DNA of 64,000 bases. Origin: Hirsutella rhossiliensis (taxonomy: Eukaryota > Ascomycota > Sordariomycetes > Hypocreales > Ophiocordycipitaceae). Positions 26,393 through 38,300 of the stretch are shown one piece after another. The stretch is taken from positions 310,001 through 374,000 of the forward strand of contig NW_025408672.1 in assembly GCF_020360975.1 (NCBI RefSeq), given 5' to 3'. The notes under the pieces are model-generated. The model did no database searches. It saw only the letters and a program-made list of their open reading frames with translations, and had not been told where the DNA came from. Numbering within the stretch: position 1 is the stretch's first letter; the number at the start of each line of letters is the position of its first letter. Position numbers and translations under genes: made by a program.

Positions 26393-27088
26393 TATAAGAA
26401 TATACCCTTATATTCCTATTTTACTATTATAAAGAAATAATAGGTATAGGGAGGCTATATAGAATAAGCTAGTAAAAAGAGGCTCTATAATATAGTCTAA
26501 GGGAATAACCCTTAAAAACAAAGACCTCTACTAGATATCTATACCTTCCTTTAGGAAAAGCGGGTTAAGATAAGCCTATCCTAATAAAATAAAATATATA
26601 TAAAATGCATAAGTTAATTACGAGTAGAACGGATACCCTATTGCCTATTTTAGCCTAGCGGTTCCGAAGATATCCGCGATACGAGAATAGGTAGGGCATA
26701 GAACATTCTAGTTAAATCTACTACTTATACTAGAACCTATAGTCTTACGTTAACTATCACGTTATAATTAGACCTCCTACTAAGTTAGGAAGACATACTA
26801 TAGATAGAGCTTTTTAAGTACTATAGAATAAACTAGAAAGCTAACTAATTAGTCTACTAGTAGGCGAGCAATAGTCTATAAAAGATAAAGGATTTCCCTA
26901 GGAGTAGTAGATAGAATAAGTAAGTTTATAAGTATCCTTTGCAACGCTATTCTTTTAATATATTATTTAGCCCCTTATATGCTCGTTATAAATTCCGGAC
27001 GAAATCCTACCTTATACTCCTTCGACCGATCTTTCCGCTTACGTTATTAATTACCCGATTCTACGCTTATTACTTATACCTTCTTATA
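26393..27088. repeat. Second copy of the 696-bp LTR
   Basis: It starts TATAAGAA and ends TTCTTATA and is the same length as the copy at 12536-13231, with which it shares long near-identical stretches. Flanking 5-mers (attag and cttat) do not match, so it is either a recombined LTR or part of a larger broken element. A 91-codon frame crossing its right end (26939-27214) has no coding signature. Confidence 0.75.
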
Positions 27089-27269
27089 CTTATAAATAGC
27101 TCTCTTAGTATAGTAAGAACCTTAATCTTCTTACTAGCTATTATGCTTTTAATTGCTTCTAAGATAGCTATAATACTTCTTATCCGCTTTAGGGGTAGTA
27201 AGGTACTCCCTTAAGAAAGTAGTACCTTTTTTAAGGAAACGTTTATTAGATCTATTAATTAATAGCTTA

Positions 27270-27455
27270 TATTATTATAGAGTAAGTAAAGGTATATATA
27301 TAAGTACTATCTATAAGATAATATTAATAAGCTATATAGAGCTCTTTTATACGCGGCTAGCCCGCTTATATATATATAGGATCCGGCCCTTTATATATAA
27401 CTTAATAGCTTAGGCTATAGCCTAAGCCTATAACCTATAATAGTTAAAGACTTTT
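27270..27455 (-). repeat. Inverted terminal piece of the gypsy A LTR
   Basis: The reverse complement of about 4210-4390 (the last part of the A1 LTR), fused at about 27455 to a direct-orientation A copy. This gives an inverted, hairpin-like junction. Confidence 0.65.
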
Positions 27456-29620
27456 ATAGATAATAAATTTAAGGTTAAAGAGATATAAGCTATATATTAA
27501 AAGAAGGTTAGCTAAGGGAAATACTAAAAAGTATTAATAAAGTAGCGTAAGTACCTTAACTTAATATAAGAACTTATATATAAGTTTATAAGGGCTATTA
27601 TTATAAAGTAAACCTAAGAGGGTATAAGCTATAGTTATACTACTACCCCCTTTTACTATATATAATATATTATATATATATAATAAAAAGCAATAAATTA
27701 ACTAAGCTACCTAGCTTATTAATTAACTATACTTATTAACTATCTAAGTAATACTTAGACTCTTATAGCTATAGCCTTTAATAAGTTTAAGGCTTTATAT
27801 AGACTAATAAATAAGAATAATAAATTAGTAAACTATTAATAATAGCTTAAGCTAAGACTATAGAGTAAGTAAAGTAAAGGGGGTTATTATAATAATATAA
27901 CCGTAATAATATAAGTAGAAATAAAAATAGTATTTATTATAAGGTAAAGCCCTTAAACTACTTAAGCTTATTTCTTATTATTATTATTATTTTTATTAGC
28001 CTCCTCTATTATATTAATAGTAGCAGCGCTCTTTAAGGCGCTAAGGCGGCCTTCTAAGCCTAGAAGCTAGTTAGCGGCGGCGGCGGCTTTAAAGGTAAAG
28101 GGGCGGCGGCTAGCGTTAGCGGCGGTAGTAAGGGTAGTATCGGTAGCGGAGGCAAGCATAGCTAAGGGGACCGCCGATAAGGTAATAGAGGCGGTACCCC
28201 TAGCGCTAGGTACGTAAAAGGTAAAAGTAAAAGAGTAGAAAAGTAAGGACTTACTTAATTATAAGGCCTTATTACTTAAGGGTATAAAGGTTATAATATA
28301 TAGTAGTAGTAGCGGTAAGGCGCTTCTAAGTAGCCCCTTATACTTACTTATACGCGCTAGCCTTCTAAGCTAATACTATAATAAGTAAGATAGGAAGCGC
28401 CGCCTTATAAGTATAGCTAGCGCGCGCGTACTAATAATAGCTGCCGCTATAGTAGCGCTTAACTTAGTTAAAGTAGTTAAGCTCCTATAATATATAATAT
28501 ATATAAGGAGCTAAGCGGGCGGCGCTAGCCTATACTTAGCGCTTATACTTTAAGAGGTTAATAGAAAATATTTATTATACTTACTTAACTATAGACTTAT
28601 AAGGGTAGTAGAGATAAAAGTAAGGGCTAAAGGGCCGGGCGTTATAAGTAGTAGTAGGGATAGTATTATTACCTTAAAGGGAGATATAAGGGTAGTTAGT
28701 ATAGTAAAAGTAATAGCGCTAGCGGTAAGCGCGGTAGTAAAAGCGCGGGTAAGAGCGGCGGTAATAGTAAAGCTATTATTAGCCGCGGCTAGTATAGCGT
28801 CGATAAATAACTTTATATACTTTAAGAAGAAAGAGGTAGGAAAAAGGGAGGTAAATATATTTATTATAGAAGATAGTATAGTAAAATATAGCCTCTTACT
28901 TTATAAAGTAAGGAACTTATTAATTAAAGTTATTATTATTAAGGCTATTATTATTACTATAGCTATTACTATAAGTATATATTATTAAGATAGCTTATAT
29001 AGCTAAGAATAAACTAAAGCCCTAAGTAAAGTAAAACTTACTTATTATTATTATTATAATAGTTAAAGAAAAAGGGGAAAAAAAGAAAGGAAAAAGAAAT
29101 AGATACTACCTTATATACCCCTTAGTAGAGGAAGCTACTTAAGGCTATAATAATAGGTAACCTAAGGCTTATATAAGTCTAAGCTAGCCGCCGGCCGCTT
29201 AAGGGTATATATAATAGGTTATAGTTTTATTTTAATAGCTAGCTAGCTAATAAGTATAGAGCTAGGTTCTAGCTACTTAAGCTAATAAGTATAGGAATAA
29301 TAAGGCTAGTAAGGCTAGTATAATTAATAGTAAAGAGTAAGGTAAAGCTAGTAGTATAAAGAGCTTAAGGTCTAATTATATAAAAGCTATTAATAAGGTA
29401 GCGCTATACTATACTAAAGGGAGGGCATTATATAAAAGTCTTTAATTATTATAGGTTATAAGCTTAAGCTATAGCTTAAGCTATATAGTTATATATAAAA
29501 GGCTAGATCCTATATATATATATATATATATAAGCTAGCTATATATAAAAGAGCTTTATATAGCTTATTAATATTATCTTATAAAAGGCACTTATATATA
29601 TACCTTTACTTACTTTATAA
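27456..29620 (+). mobile_element. Gypsy A3, direct fragment: chromodomain plus long LTR
   Basis: Matches A1 from about 2400 to 4390: chromodomain start, purine tract, TTA repeats, GGC-rich blocks and LTR end. A roughly 165-bp insert at about 27605-27770 interrupts the chromodomain end. It is AT-palindromic in the middle and may be a miniature element. A TA microsatellite lies at about 29507-29532. Here the GGC blocks are shorter than in A1 because more CpA sites were lost. Confidence 0.75.
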
Positions 29621-29623
29621 TAA

Positions 29624-31786
29624 TAAGGCCTTAAAGCTTAGTGCCTAAGTAAGCTTTTAATAGCTTCTTTAATAATCTTAAACTAAGATACTTAAGATAG
29701 CGATACTATAAGTTACCTACCCCTTTAGTTAGTAGCTTAAGTACTTATATAACTATAAATACCTACTTCTTATATTATAGGAGTATTCTTATTATAAATT
29801 AGCTTTTAAACTTTATTAGTTTAATACTAATATCTTTTATAAGTTTAAAATAGAGATATCTTAAGAGCTAGTTTTAGAATCTTCTTATTATTATTCCTAG
29901 CTTAGCTAAGAAGACGCTTATTAGTATTTTTAAGATAAAGTAAGTATTTAATAAAGTTATCTTTCTACTATTAATTATAGGGATAACTACTATTCCTATT
30001 CCTTATACTATAAAGGCTTAGTCTTTAACCTAGACTTTACTATTAAACCCTTATTTAAAGGTTCCTTCCTTAAACTATCCTAGGTTATTAAAGAGGTTAA
30101 TATTAGCCCTTAAGTTATAGATTAGTTTATTAGTAAATAATAGCGTTCCTTTAATAGCTATATTTACCTTAGATAGAATAACTATATTAATAGCTTTTTC
30201 TATCTTATTATTACTAATAATAGTATTTACTAGCTCTCTTCCTTTAAGGTAGGAATTAAGGGTTTAAGCTTAGTACTTTACTTTCTTATTTAAATAGTCC
30301 TTTAGCTATTTTTCGATATTCTATTTAGCTAGATTACTATATTTCTAGCTTAATAAAAGCTTCTTATTATATATTACCTATAGTAAGTAGTAATTTTCCT
30401 ACTAGCTTATTAAGCTATTAACGTACTACTTATAACTAATATATTAGCTTTTAGCTTAGGTATCTACTTTCCTAGAGATCTAATTAGCGCTTCCTTCTTT
30501 TATAGGTAGTTATAACTTTTTCTTATAAGTATATCCTTATTTAAAGTTAGCGATTAGGTTCCTTAAAGGAAGTTAATCTTTACTATATCTCTTATTATAA
30601 GGTTAAGAGCCCTTACTATTATAGACTAATATAGGTCCTACTTATCTACCGCTATAAGAAAATCTTATTTAATTTTTATATTATTAAGTATATTAATCTT
30701 AAGGTTTTATAAATCTATAATAATTTAGTTAAGCTACTTTACTTAAGCTTTTTACTCTTATATACTTCTTTTATTAATAAAGGTTATATATCTTTTATAA
30801 ATTAGCTTTTTATCCTTTACCTTTAAAGGTAAGGTTTATTTCTTTAATTCCTTAATTCTCTCTTTTAAGCTATTATATATTAAGGCTACCCCTTTAAGTC
30901 TTTTACTAATTGTTTTCCTAGTTAATTCTTTAAGTATAATTAAGGCTTTTTATAAAACCTTATAGCCATCGAATTATAGCTAGAATATTTTCTTAGGGTT
31001 ATAAAAAGAGTCCTTTATATCCTAGTATTACTTATTATAGCCTATTTACCTTATAAAGAATATAGCCTTAGCTTTATTTTCTTATTAAGAAGGTCTCCCT
31101 TTAAGATTTATAATAAATTACTCTTATTCTAGCTATTAAGGCTATTTAAGCTCCTTTATACTATCTAAGCTAATATATTCTTAAATCTTATAAGTCTAGG
31201 CCTATAATTTAATCCCCTTAATTTATAAGGTCTAAGTAAAGCTTTCCCTTAGCCCTATAATATAATTATCCCTTCTTACTTCCTTTAAAGATATCTTAGG
31301 GAAATAAGGGTTTTAGCTTAATAAGTAATTTTAAGGTATATATAATTTATATATTTCTAATAATACCTCTTAGTATAGCTAGGTTCCTTACTTTAATACT
31401 ATAATTTAAGTATTATAATAGTATTAATTGCTTATAAATAGCTTTAAAAGTAGTATTAATAAGTAAAAGTTAATTTTATTATATAAACTAAGCTTATAAC
31501 TCTTAAGTAAGGGCTTAAGAGTATAGTAAAAGAAATAAGGGTATAGAAGGGTAAATTTAATAATATATATCTTAGTTTATTTATTAGGATAAGAGAGGGG
31601 CTTATATAGGTATAGTAACTATATATAGCTAGCTAAAAGAGGGTATTAAGGTATTCCTATACTTAAGTTAAGCCTATATAATATTCTTAGGCTAAAGGAG
31701 TTATATTAGTTAAGTAAGCTCCCTTATATATAGCTATTAAGTTTACTAAGTATAACTTTAGCCTATTATACCCCCTTTCCTTAATA
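29624..31786 (-). mobile_element. Copia F2, inverted 5' part (LTR, gag, protease), heavily RIPped
   Basis: The reverse complement aligns with copia F1 from its 5' LTR (34844) to about 37015. The protease-region stretches at 36380-36660 are easily matched to 30300-30050. The LTR occupies 31501-31786 and its primer-binding site 31492-31500 (gttataagc on the minus strand). The element ends at 29624, where gypsy A3 begins. F2 is more heavily mutated than F1 and is one of the duplicates that would have exposed F1 to RIP. Confidence 0.8.
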
Positions 31787-33560
31787 TTTACTTTTTATTA
31801 TATATATATATATATATACTATATATAGTAAAAGGGGGTAAGTTAGTATACCTAGCTTTTAGTACCCTTTACTTTTAGTACCCTTTATAATACTAAGGTA
31901 AGTATATTCTAAACGTAATTAAAGCTATATTTTAATATTATAATAATTAAATTTAGTATTTATAGCTACTCTAGCGACTAGCTATTATAAAGAGCTTTAA
32001 ATCCTATGTTTTAATTAGCTATAGCGGTAGTAGCCGGCTTAAGTATATACTTAAGTTATTTCTTTATCTTTATAACTTATTTAATCTATATAAACCGCTT
32101 ATTAAGGTCCTAAGGGACCTTTTTCTATTTTAAAGGCTATAGATAATATAATTAATACTTTAGTAACTATATTTAAAGCTAGGAGGCTATAAGCTACTAA
32201 TTTTACTTATTAAGGCTATAGCTAACCTTATTAAAGAGTAGTTAGATTATACGGTTAACTTAACCGCGGTTTTCTAGCCCTATAATAAGGCGACGGACTT
32301 CTTATAATTATTTAGGCGTTTTAAGGGCACTATAAATAGCTAGGGTACTAAAATTCTTTCTTTTTAAATAGCGTTAACGGCGTTAATAGCTATAGTAAGA
32401 TAAACTAGCTTAGTAAGAGCTTTACTATATTAACTAGCTATAGTCCTAACCTATACTACCTACCCTTAATATTCTTTTTTATTAGACCGGCTTACTAGGC
32501 CTAATAATATACTTAGAGGAAGGTAGCTTTATTAATTAGCGCTATATCGTTAAAAGATATAATATTTTTAAGTTAACGTTAATAGGTAGCTTTAATCGGC
32601 GAGAAAACTAAGATACTAAGAGGTTAAAGGATATAGGAGGAGTATACTAATAGAAAAAGAAGATAAATATAATTCTTAAAGTATTTATATATAAAATCGT
32701 TAGTCTAATAGCTCTTATAGCTATTAATAATAAAGAGAACGTTCCCTTATATATAGCGTTTTATTTAAGGGATAAATACCTACTTAAGCTATTAGATAGC
32801 GATAAAATCGCTTATCTAGCCCTTTAAGGAAGTAAAGAAGTCTTAATCTTTTAGAAAATTAAGTTCGTTAAGGATTTATTACTATTAAAGGTCTTAGCTA
32901 TTAAAGATTATAAGAAGCGTTAAGGCCTAGCTTATTATAAAGATATATTTAACGATTATAGTCTAATAATATAATATAAGCCGCTTTTTAATAGCCTCTT
33001 TCTTTTCTAAGCTCCTTAGTACTAGCCCGTTATAGCTAAGGCCCTTAAGGATACTTATTTATTCTATATTAAAGCGTAATTTTAATTAGATTGCCTATAT
33101 AGCTAGTAGCTTAAGTAATTAAAACTATTTCTTAATCCCGCGAATAAAAGCGCCGTTAATATAAGTAGAATTAAGAGATTTACCTTTAATCGTATTAATC
33201 TCTAGGTTTTAGCCTAAAAAGCTTAAAACCTAGTATTTTCTAAGTAGGTAGGGGTCTCTACTAGCTACGATAATACGGCTAGTAAATTCCCTAAGTAAAT
33301 AATACGTTAGAGGCAGCCTAAGGGCCGCTTAGGTAAGAACCTATTTATAGAGGTGTTTTTCCTACTCTTAATAAAGCCTTTAAGATACCTCTTTTGCCTC
33401 CTTTATAAGAAGGGCTCCTTTAAGACGCGTCTAAAGGGTTATTCTTAGAATACCCTACTTACGACTAGCTTAGAGCTAAGGTATACTATTATTAATAGCT
33501 TCTAGCGCTTCTTAGAGCTGGTTTTTAGTATATTTAGAAAGATAAGGCATCGCTAATTCG
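31787..33560. repeat. RIPped block, unassigned, with a TA microsatellite
   Basis: It begins with a (TA)n run (31801-31828). Around 32650-33500 a plus-strand frame reads as a long basic, leucine-rich polypeptide through RIP-type stops, so former protein-coding DNA is likely. I could not match it to a transposase, recombinase or host family. RIP intensity drops sharply near 33560. Confidence 0.35.
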
Positions 33561-34330
33561 AATAATATTTATTTTATAATTATTAAATAAGAGATGCACG
33601 AGAAAACGCGGTCACGATATAGTAGGTAGTTGACGCGATGGTAATATAGGGAGGTGCCGGAAGTAGGGGGTGCCGGAAGCTAGGTGTGCTAACTTAGTGG
33701 CGCGACCATAGCTTATGCCCTCTTAGGTCTACTCTATGACAATAGCTAGTAGTATACCGACGGCTCTACTATTCCGACCGTTATTATAGACCGTATATAA
33801 AGAGAGGAGCCGTCGACCGTTAAGAAAACATAAACGGACTATATAGTCCCGGACACTAATCGAGGCCTAGAGGAAAATAGTTTTAGAAGCATCGATAAAC
33901 TAGTAAACTCGATCGATCCTACTTTCCTAACTAAATCTTGCGATAAGGGCTGTCCTTAAGCCCTGCCCACTAAGCAGACTTTACCCTCGCCCGGTGAGCC
34001 TTCGGCTGTTGTCCCCGAGTCGGCTGCCACCGCCTAGGAAGCTAGCTGCTCGCAGCAGGGACGTTTATTAAGGCGAGGATTCCGCCGCAGTTTGCAGGGC
34101 TAGGGGAGCTAGTAATCGTGCTGCCCGTTATCCTCGCGGCGGTGCTGCTGCGGTGGCTAGGGCGCAGAGCTGCATAAGGTGTATAGCGGTGACTGGATCC
34201 TGGAGTAAACTAGGGTTAAGTAGTTACTCACGAGTCGCCACGTACGGTGATATAACTATTACATTCTATGTCACTTAGTCACTTTTATATCTAACGTGGC
34301 TCTAGGCTATGTGACTGCTATAGCCCGCTC
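33561..34330. other. Transition zone between RIPped and normal DNA, no clear gene
   Basis: CpA and TpG reappear (for example at 33590-33740 and 33930-34200), and base composition becomes normal. The phrase ggtgccggaag is repeated at about 33652 and 33672. No frame with convincing motifs was found. Confidence 0.4.
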
Positions 34331-34843
34331 TGGGATACGGGATCTATAGCAGGCCGCAGGCGTAGTGGAAGGGATTTTAAAGTGGCGGATGCGTATGGTA
34401 CGCGTAGGTGAAACCGACCACCCAGCTTTTTCGCTCCTCCACCCCTCTATGGCCGCTCCGGATAGCTTATAAGGGACACAAAGACTATAGGGACACTCCT
34501 TGGCCTTGATGTATATGAGCTCCTTCTCTCGGCCCTCTCCCTTTATAACGGTACTCGATAGCGTTCGAGTGTTTCGCGTTCCTCTACCGTGATGGAGGCA
34601 GTTTACTCGGAGGCGGTGGCGTACCTTACTGGCCGTGACGAGAGCGAAGCCCTAGGTGAAGGCATAGGCTTAGAACCAGCGAAGGGCTTCTTTAGGGCTG
34701 TTTACTTCGTCCCCGGTAATAGGGGCGCGTAGATGCTCTTGTAGCAGGGCTTCTATAGCTTTGTCGAAGGCGGAGCGGACGTCGTCAGGGAGGCTGTCGC
34801 GGTACTTGATCTCCATCGGGTTTGCTTTCGCGTCAGACGTAAC
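34330..34843 (-). pseudogene. FAR1/MULE-like transposase N-terminal remnant with RIP stops
   Basis: The minus-strand frame starts at ATG 34816 (MEIKYRDSL). It reads an acidic/helical segment to PKEALRWF, then hits TAA (34670-34672) and TAG (34652-34654), each where Gln fits. It continues with GFALVT, a CLHHG...TRNTR element and a CPYSLC pair. After a one-frame shift the match resumes at W-VVGFTYAYHTH. Spaced Cys/Cys...His/His with GFA(L/V)V is typical of the FAR1-type DNA-binding domain of fungal MULE transposases. No DDE catalytic domain follows, so it is a truncated relic. The 5' LTR of copia F1 sits only 27 bp upstream of the ATG; sequence beyond 41304 is its former upstream flank. The call rests on motif pattern only. 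Confidence 0.5.
34839..34843. other. Target-site duplication GTAAC, left (copia F1)
   Basis: GTAAC here and at 41299-41303 directly flank the two LTRs, marking the insertion point. Confidence 0.9.
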
Positions 34844-35133
34844 TGTTGAGGAGAGAGAGTGGGCATAAGAGGCCACAGTCATGCTCAGTGGACCCAATAG
34901 TCATGCACAAGGAAGCCTGCCTAAATAACATGACTCCCCTAGCCTAAGGATACTATGTAGGCCTGACTTAGGTATAGGAATATCCTATTGCCCTCTTTTA
35001 GCTAGCTATATATGGTCACTATACCTATATAAGCCCCTCCCTTGTCCTAATAGATAGACTAAGATATATATTACTAAATTTACCTTTCTATGCCCCTATT
35101 TCTTCTACTATGCTCTTAAGCCACTGCTTAAGA
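34844..35133 (+). repeat. Copia F1 5' LTR (290 bp)
   Basis: Runs from TGTTGAGG to CTTAAGA and is the same length as the 3' LTR. The first 100 or so bases are unmutated. The inner part carries about 17 C-to-T or G-to-A changes at CpA/TpG sites relative to the 3' LTR. Confidence 0.92.
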
Positions 35134-35146
35134 GTTATGAGCCCGG
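35134..35146 (+). other. Primer-binding site matching the initiator tRNA-Met anticodon arm
   Basis: gttatgagcccgg directly follows the 5' LTR. It is complementary to the CUCAUAAC-containing anticodon stem-loop of eukaryotic initiator tRNA-Met, the half-molecule primer known for Drosophila copia. The same site in RIPped form (gttataagcc) sits beside the D LTRs and the F2 LTR. Confidence 0.75.
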
Positions 35147-35369
35147 CCTGCACGGCTAGACCATCTTTTGCCCGCCGATATTACCTTTAAAGCTATTTAC
35201 GAGCTATCAACGCCGTTATAACGCTTAAATTATAGTATTAAGGCAAGGAACCTAGCTATACTAAGGGGCACTACTAGAAACATACGAATTGCACGAATTA
35301 CGTATCCCTTAAAGAAGGATATTACTTATTAAGCTAGAACCCCTTATTTTCCTAAGATAACGTTAAAGG

Positions 35370-38300
35370 AAGTAAGAGGGGATGATTATATCGTGAGACT
35401 AAAGGAAAGCCTCGATTAGACCCTATAGATTAGGGGGATTAAATCGTAGGCCTAGACTTATGAGATTTAGGAATATGCTAACCTAGACGGCATAAAGGAA
35501 CTTAAATAGCCCTAATAGCCGGACTAGGAGCAATTTATTATTAACCTTAGAGGGAGACTATCCTAACGAGAAGATAAAACCGAGGCTGCGTTCCTAGCGA
35601 GGCGAATAGGCTATAACGAACGATACTAGGATGCAAAGGACTCCTTTCGCAACCTTAAGAAAAGGTTCTAGCTATAATTCGATCGCTATAAGGTCTAGCA
35701 GAAAGCCCTAATCGCACTCGAAGAATTAATTAAGAAAACGATTAGTAAAGGGCTTTAGGGGACAACCCTAATATATAATAGCCTAAGAGAGAAAATCAGG
35801 GAATTAAAGAAGCAAGCCCTGCCTTTAGGGGTAGAGGAGAAAAAGCTAATTTACGAGAGATACACGACCTCTATTAATAAAAGAGGCACGCGAGACTAGA
35901 AAGCATAGGTAGAATAGCTCGACTAAATTATTATAGATTTACGAGACCTTAAGGTCGATATACTTAACGATATAAGAATTAGATAGGACTTTCTTATAGC
36001 GGCAGACGAGTAGGACCTATATTAGTCTATAATAATAAGGGCTCTCGACCTCTATAACGAAAGACACGGCAAAGATTAACTTCCCCTAAGGAACCTAATC
36101 GCTAACTTTAAATAAGAATATACCTATAGGAAGAAGTCGTAACTACCTATAAAAAGGGGAAGCGCTAATTAAATCTCTAGGAAATTAGACACCTAAGCTA
36201 AATGCGCTAGCTATAAGCAGCACGTTAATAGCTTAATAAGCTAGTAGGAAAATTGCTACTTACTATAGGTAATATATAATAAGAAGCCCCTAATAGGCTA
36301 GAAATATAGTGATCTAGCTAAATAGAATATCGAAAAACGGCTAAAGGACTATCTAGACGAGAAAGCAAAATATATAGCCTAGACCCCTAATTCCTACCCT
36401 AAAGGAAGAGAACTAGCAGACACTATTATTAGCAATAACGGGCTAGGAAAGACTATTAACACGGTTACTCTATCTAGGGTAAACACAGCTATTAAGGGAA
36501 CGTCGTTACTTACCGATAAATTAATATACGACTTAGGGGCCGATATTAACCTCTTTAATAACCTAGGTTAGTTCTAGGAAGGAACCTTTAAGTAGGGTTC
36601 TAACGACGAAGTCTAGGTTAGAGACTAAGCCTTTAGGGTATAAGGAATAGGAATAGTAGTTATCCCTATAATTAACGGTGGAAAGATAACCCTACTAGAT
36701 GCCTACTTTATCCTAGAAATGCCGACAAGTGTCTTCTTAGCTAGGCTAGGGATAACGGCAGGGATATTCTAGAACCAGCTCCTAAGATACCTCTATTCGG
36801 AACCTACGACGGAGGTTCGTATTAAACTAACCGACTTCGAAGGTTAATTCGTAATAGGAATACTCCCGTAGTATAAGCGGGTATTCGCAGTTATATAAGC
36901 GCCTAAGCCGCTAACTAAGAGGGTAGGTAACCTATAGCATCGCCGCCTTAGGCATCCTAGTCTAAAATTACTAGAGAAGCTATTAGAAGCTTGCCTAGGC
37001 ACTAAGCTTTAAGGCCCTATAATATATAGCTATTAGATATACGTAATAGGGAAAGCTAAGAGGGAAGTCTTGAGAAAAACACTATCCCTAAGGCCTAAAG
37101 GTCTAGGGGTATAAGTTAGCTTCGACCTTTACCCTAGCCCTATAATAGCATATAATAGGGAAAAGAACTTCGCCCTATTTACCTATATAGATATATCTAT
37201 AAGGTTCTATTACCTAATAGAAAGAAAAACGGGTATTAGGGATATCTTTAATAACTTCGTAGCGTTACTTAAGACCTAGTACGGAGTTAAAATAACTATA
37301 TTAGTTACTAACGGGGAAAGGGCTCTTTTAATAATAGAATAAATAGATTATATAACTAATAGAGGGATATAAGTTATATAGTTAGCCCCTTTAACGCCTA
37401 CGTAAAACGGTTACGTAGAGAGATTAAGGGCAATAGTAAAGGAAAAAGCAAGGGTTATAAGGCTTAACTTAAAGCTTCTAGAAGAGCTATAGCTAGAGAT
37501 ATACCGTATAGCGGTATACCTACTTAATATAACACCCTTTAAATTATATAATTATAGCTAGCAGAGCCTATACGAGCGTTAGTAGACCTAGATAAAAGAA
37601 AATAATCTACTATATTACTATATTAAAGATATTAAACTAGACATTATATATTTAAGGGTCTTTAGCTATATAGCGTTCCTAATAACAATTACGGTATTAG
37701 AATATATTAAGTTATATAAGACGTAATTACCCCTTAAGTAGAGAGCTTATATCGGCTACCTAGTAGGCTATAGGTCTACTTAATAATACGTTATATAGAT
37801 ACTATTAATTAGATAGAATAAACTAATAGTATTAGCTAATATATAGTTTAACGAGTCTATAAGCTACGATATAAAAAGAGAAGAGCAAGCCTAGCTAGTC
37901 TAAATATATAGCTACGATATCCTTAGAGATATAACCGCAACCGACGTTATAGATAGCGGGGAACCCGAAACCTTTAGGGTACTAAGTTTATCCGACGATA
38001 ATACGGATAACGGTTAAACGCCGGAAGAAGCAATTACCCTCCTACGGGACCTATTGCCCCTATATACTCCGGAAGATTAGGGATTAAAGACGCCCTTATA
38101 GGGATCATATAGATATATATATCTTTCCCCTCCGGAAATAGTAGGCCTAGGGACAGAGATTTCAACGTCACCCCTTCTACTTAATACTATATTTAACACG
38201 GAGTTACTAAGCTCTATGCCTCCTACGCCCGTAATAGATACTATAGCTAGCAACCCCTCCTATATCTCGTTAGGGAGATAGCTTAAAGATACGATACCTA

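Noticed and set aside
26939..27214. 91-codon plus-strand open frame
   Set aside because: Crosses an LTR end, has no ATG-proximal signals or motifs, and is Ile/Leu/Tyr-rich as expected for chance frames in AT-rich DNA.
31829..33560. A Starship captain (DUF3435 tyrosine recombinase)
   Set aside because: Arsenic genes are known Starship cargo, so I looked for one. The readable frame lacks any DUF3435-type conserved stretch I can recognise, and no Starship boundary was seen.
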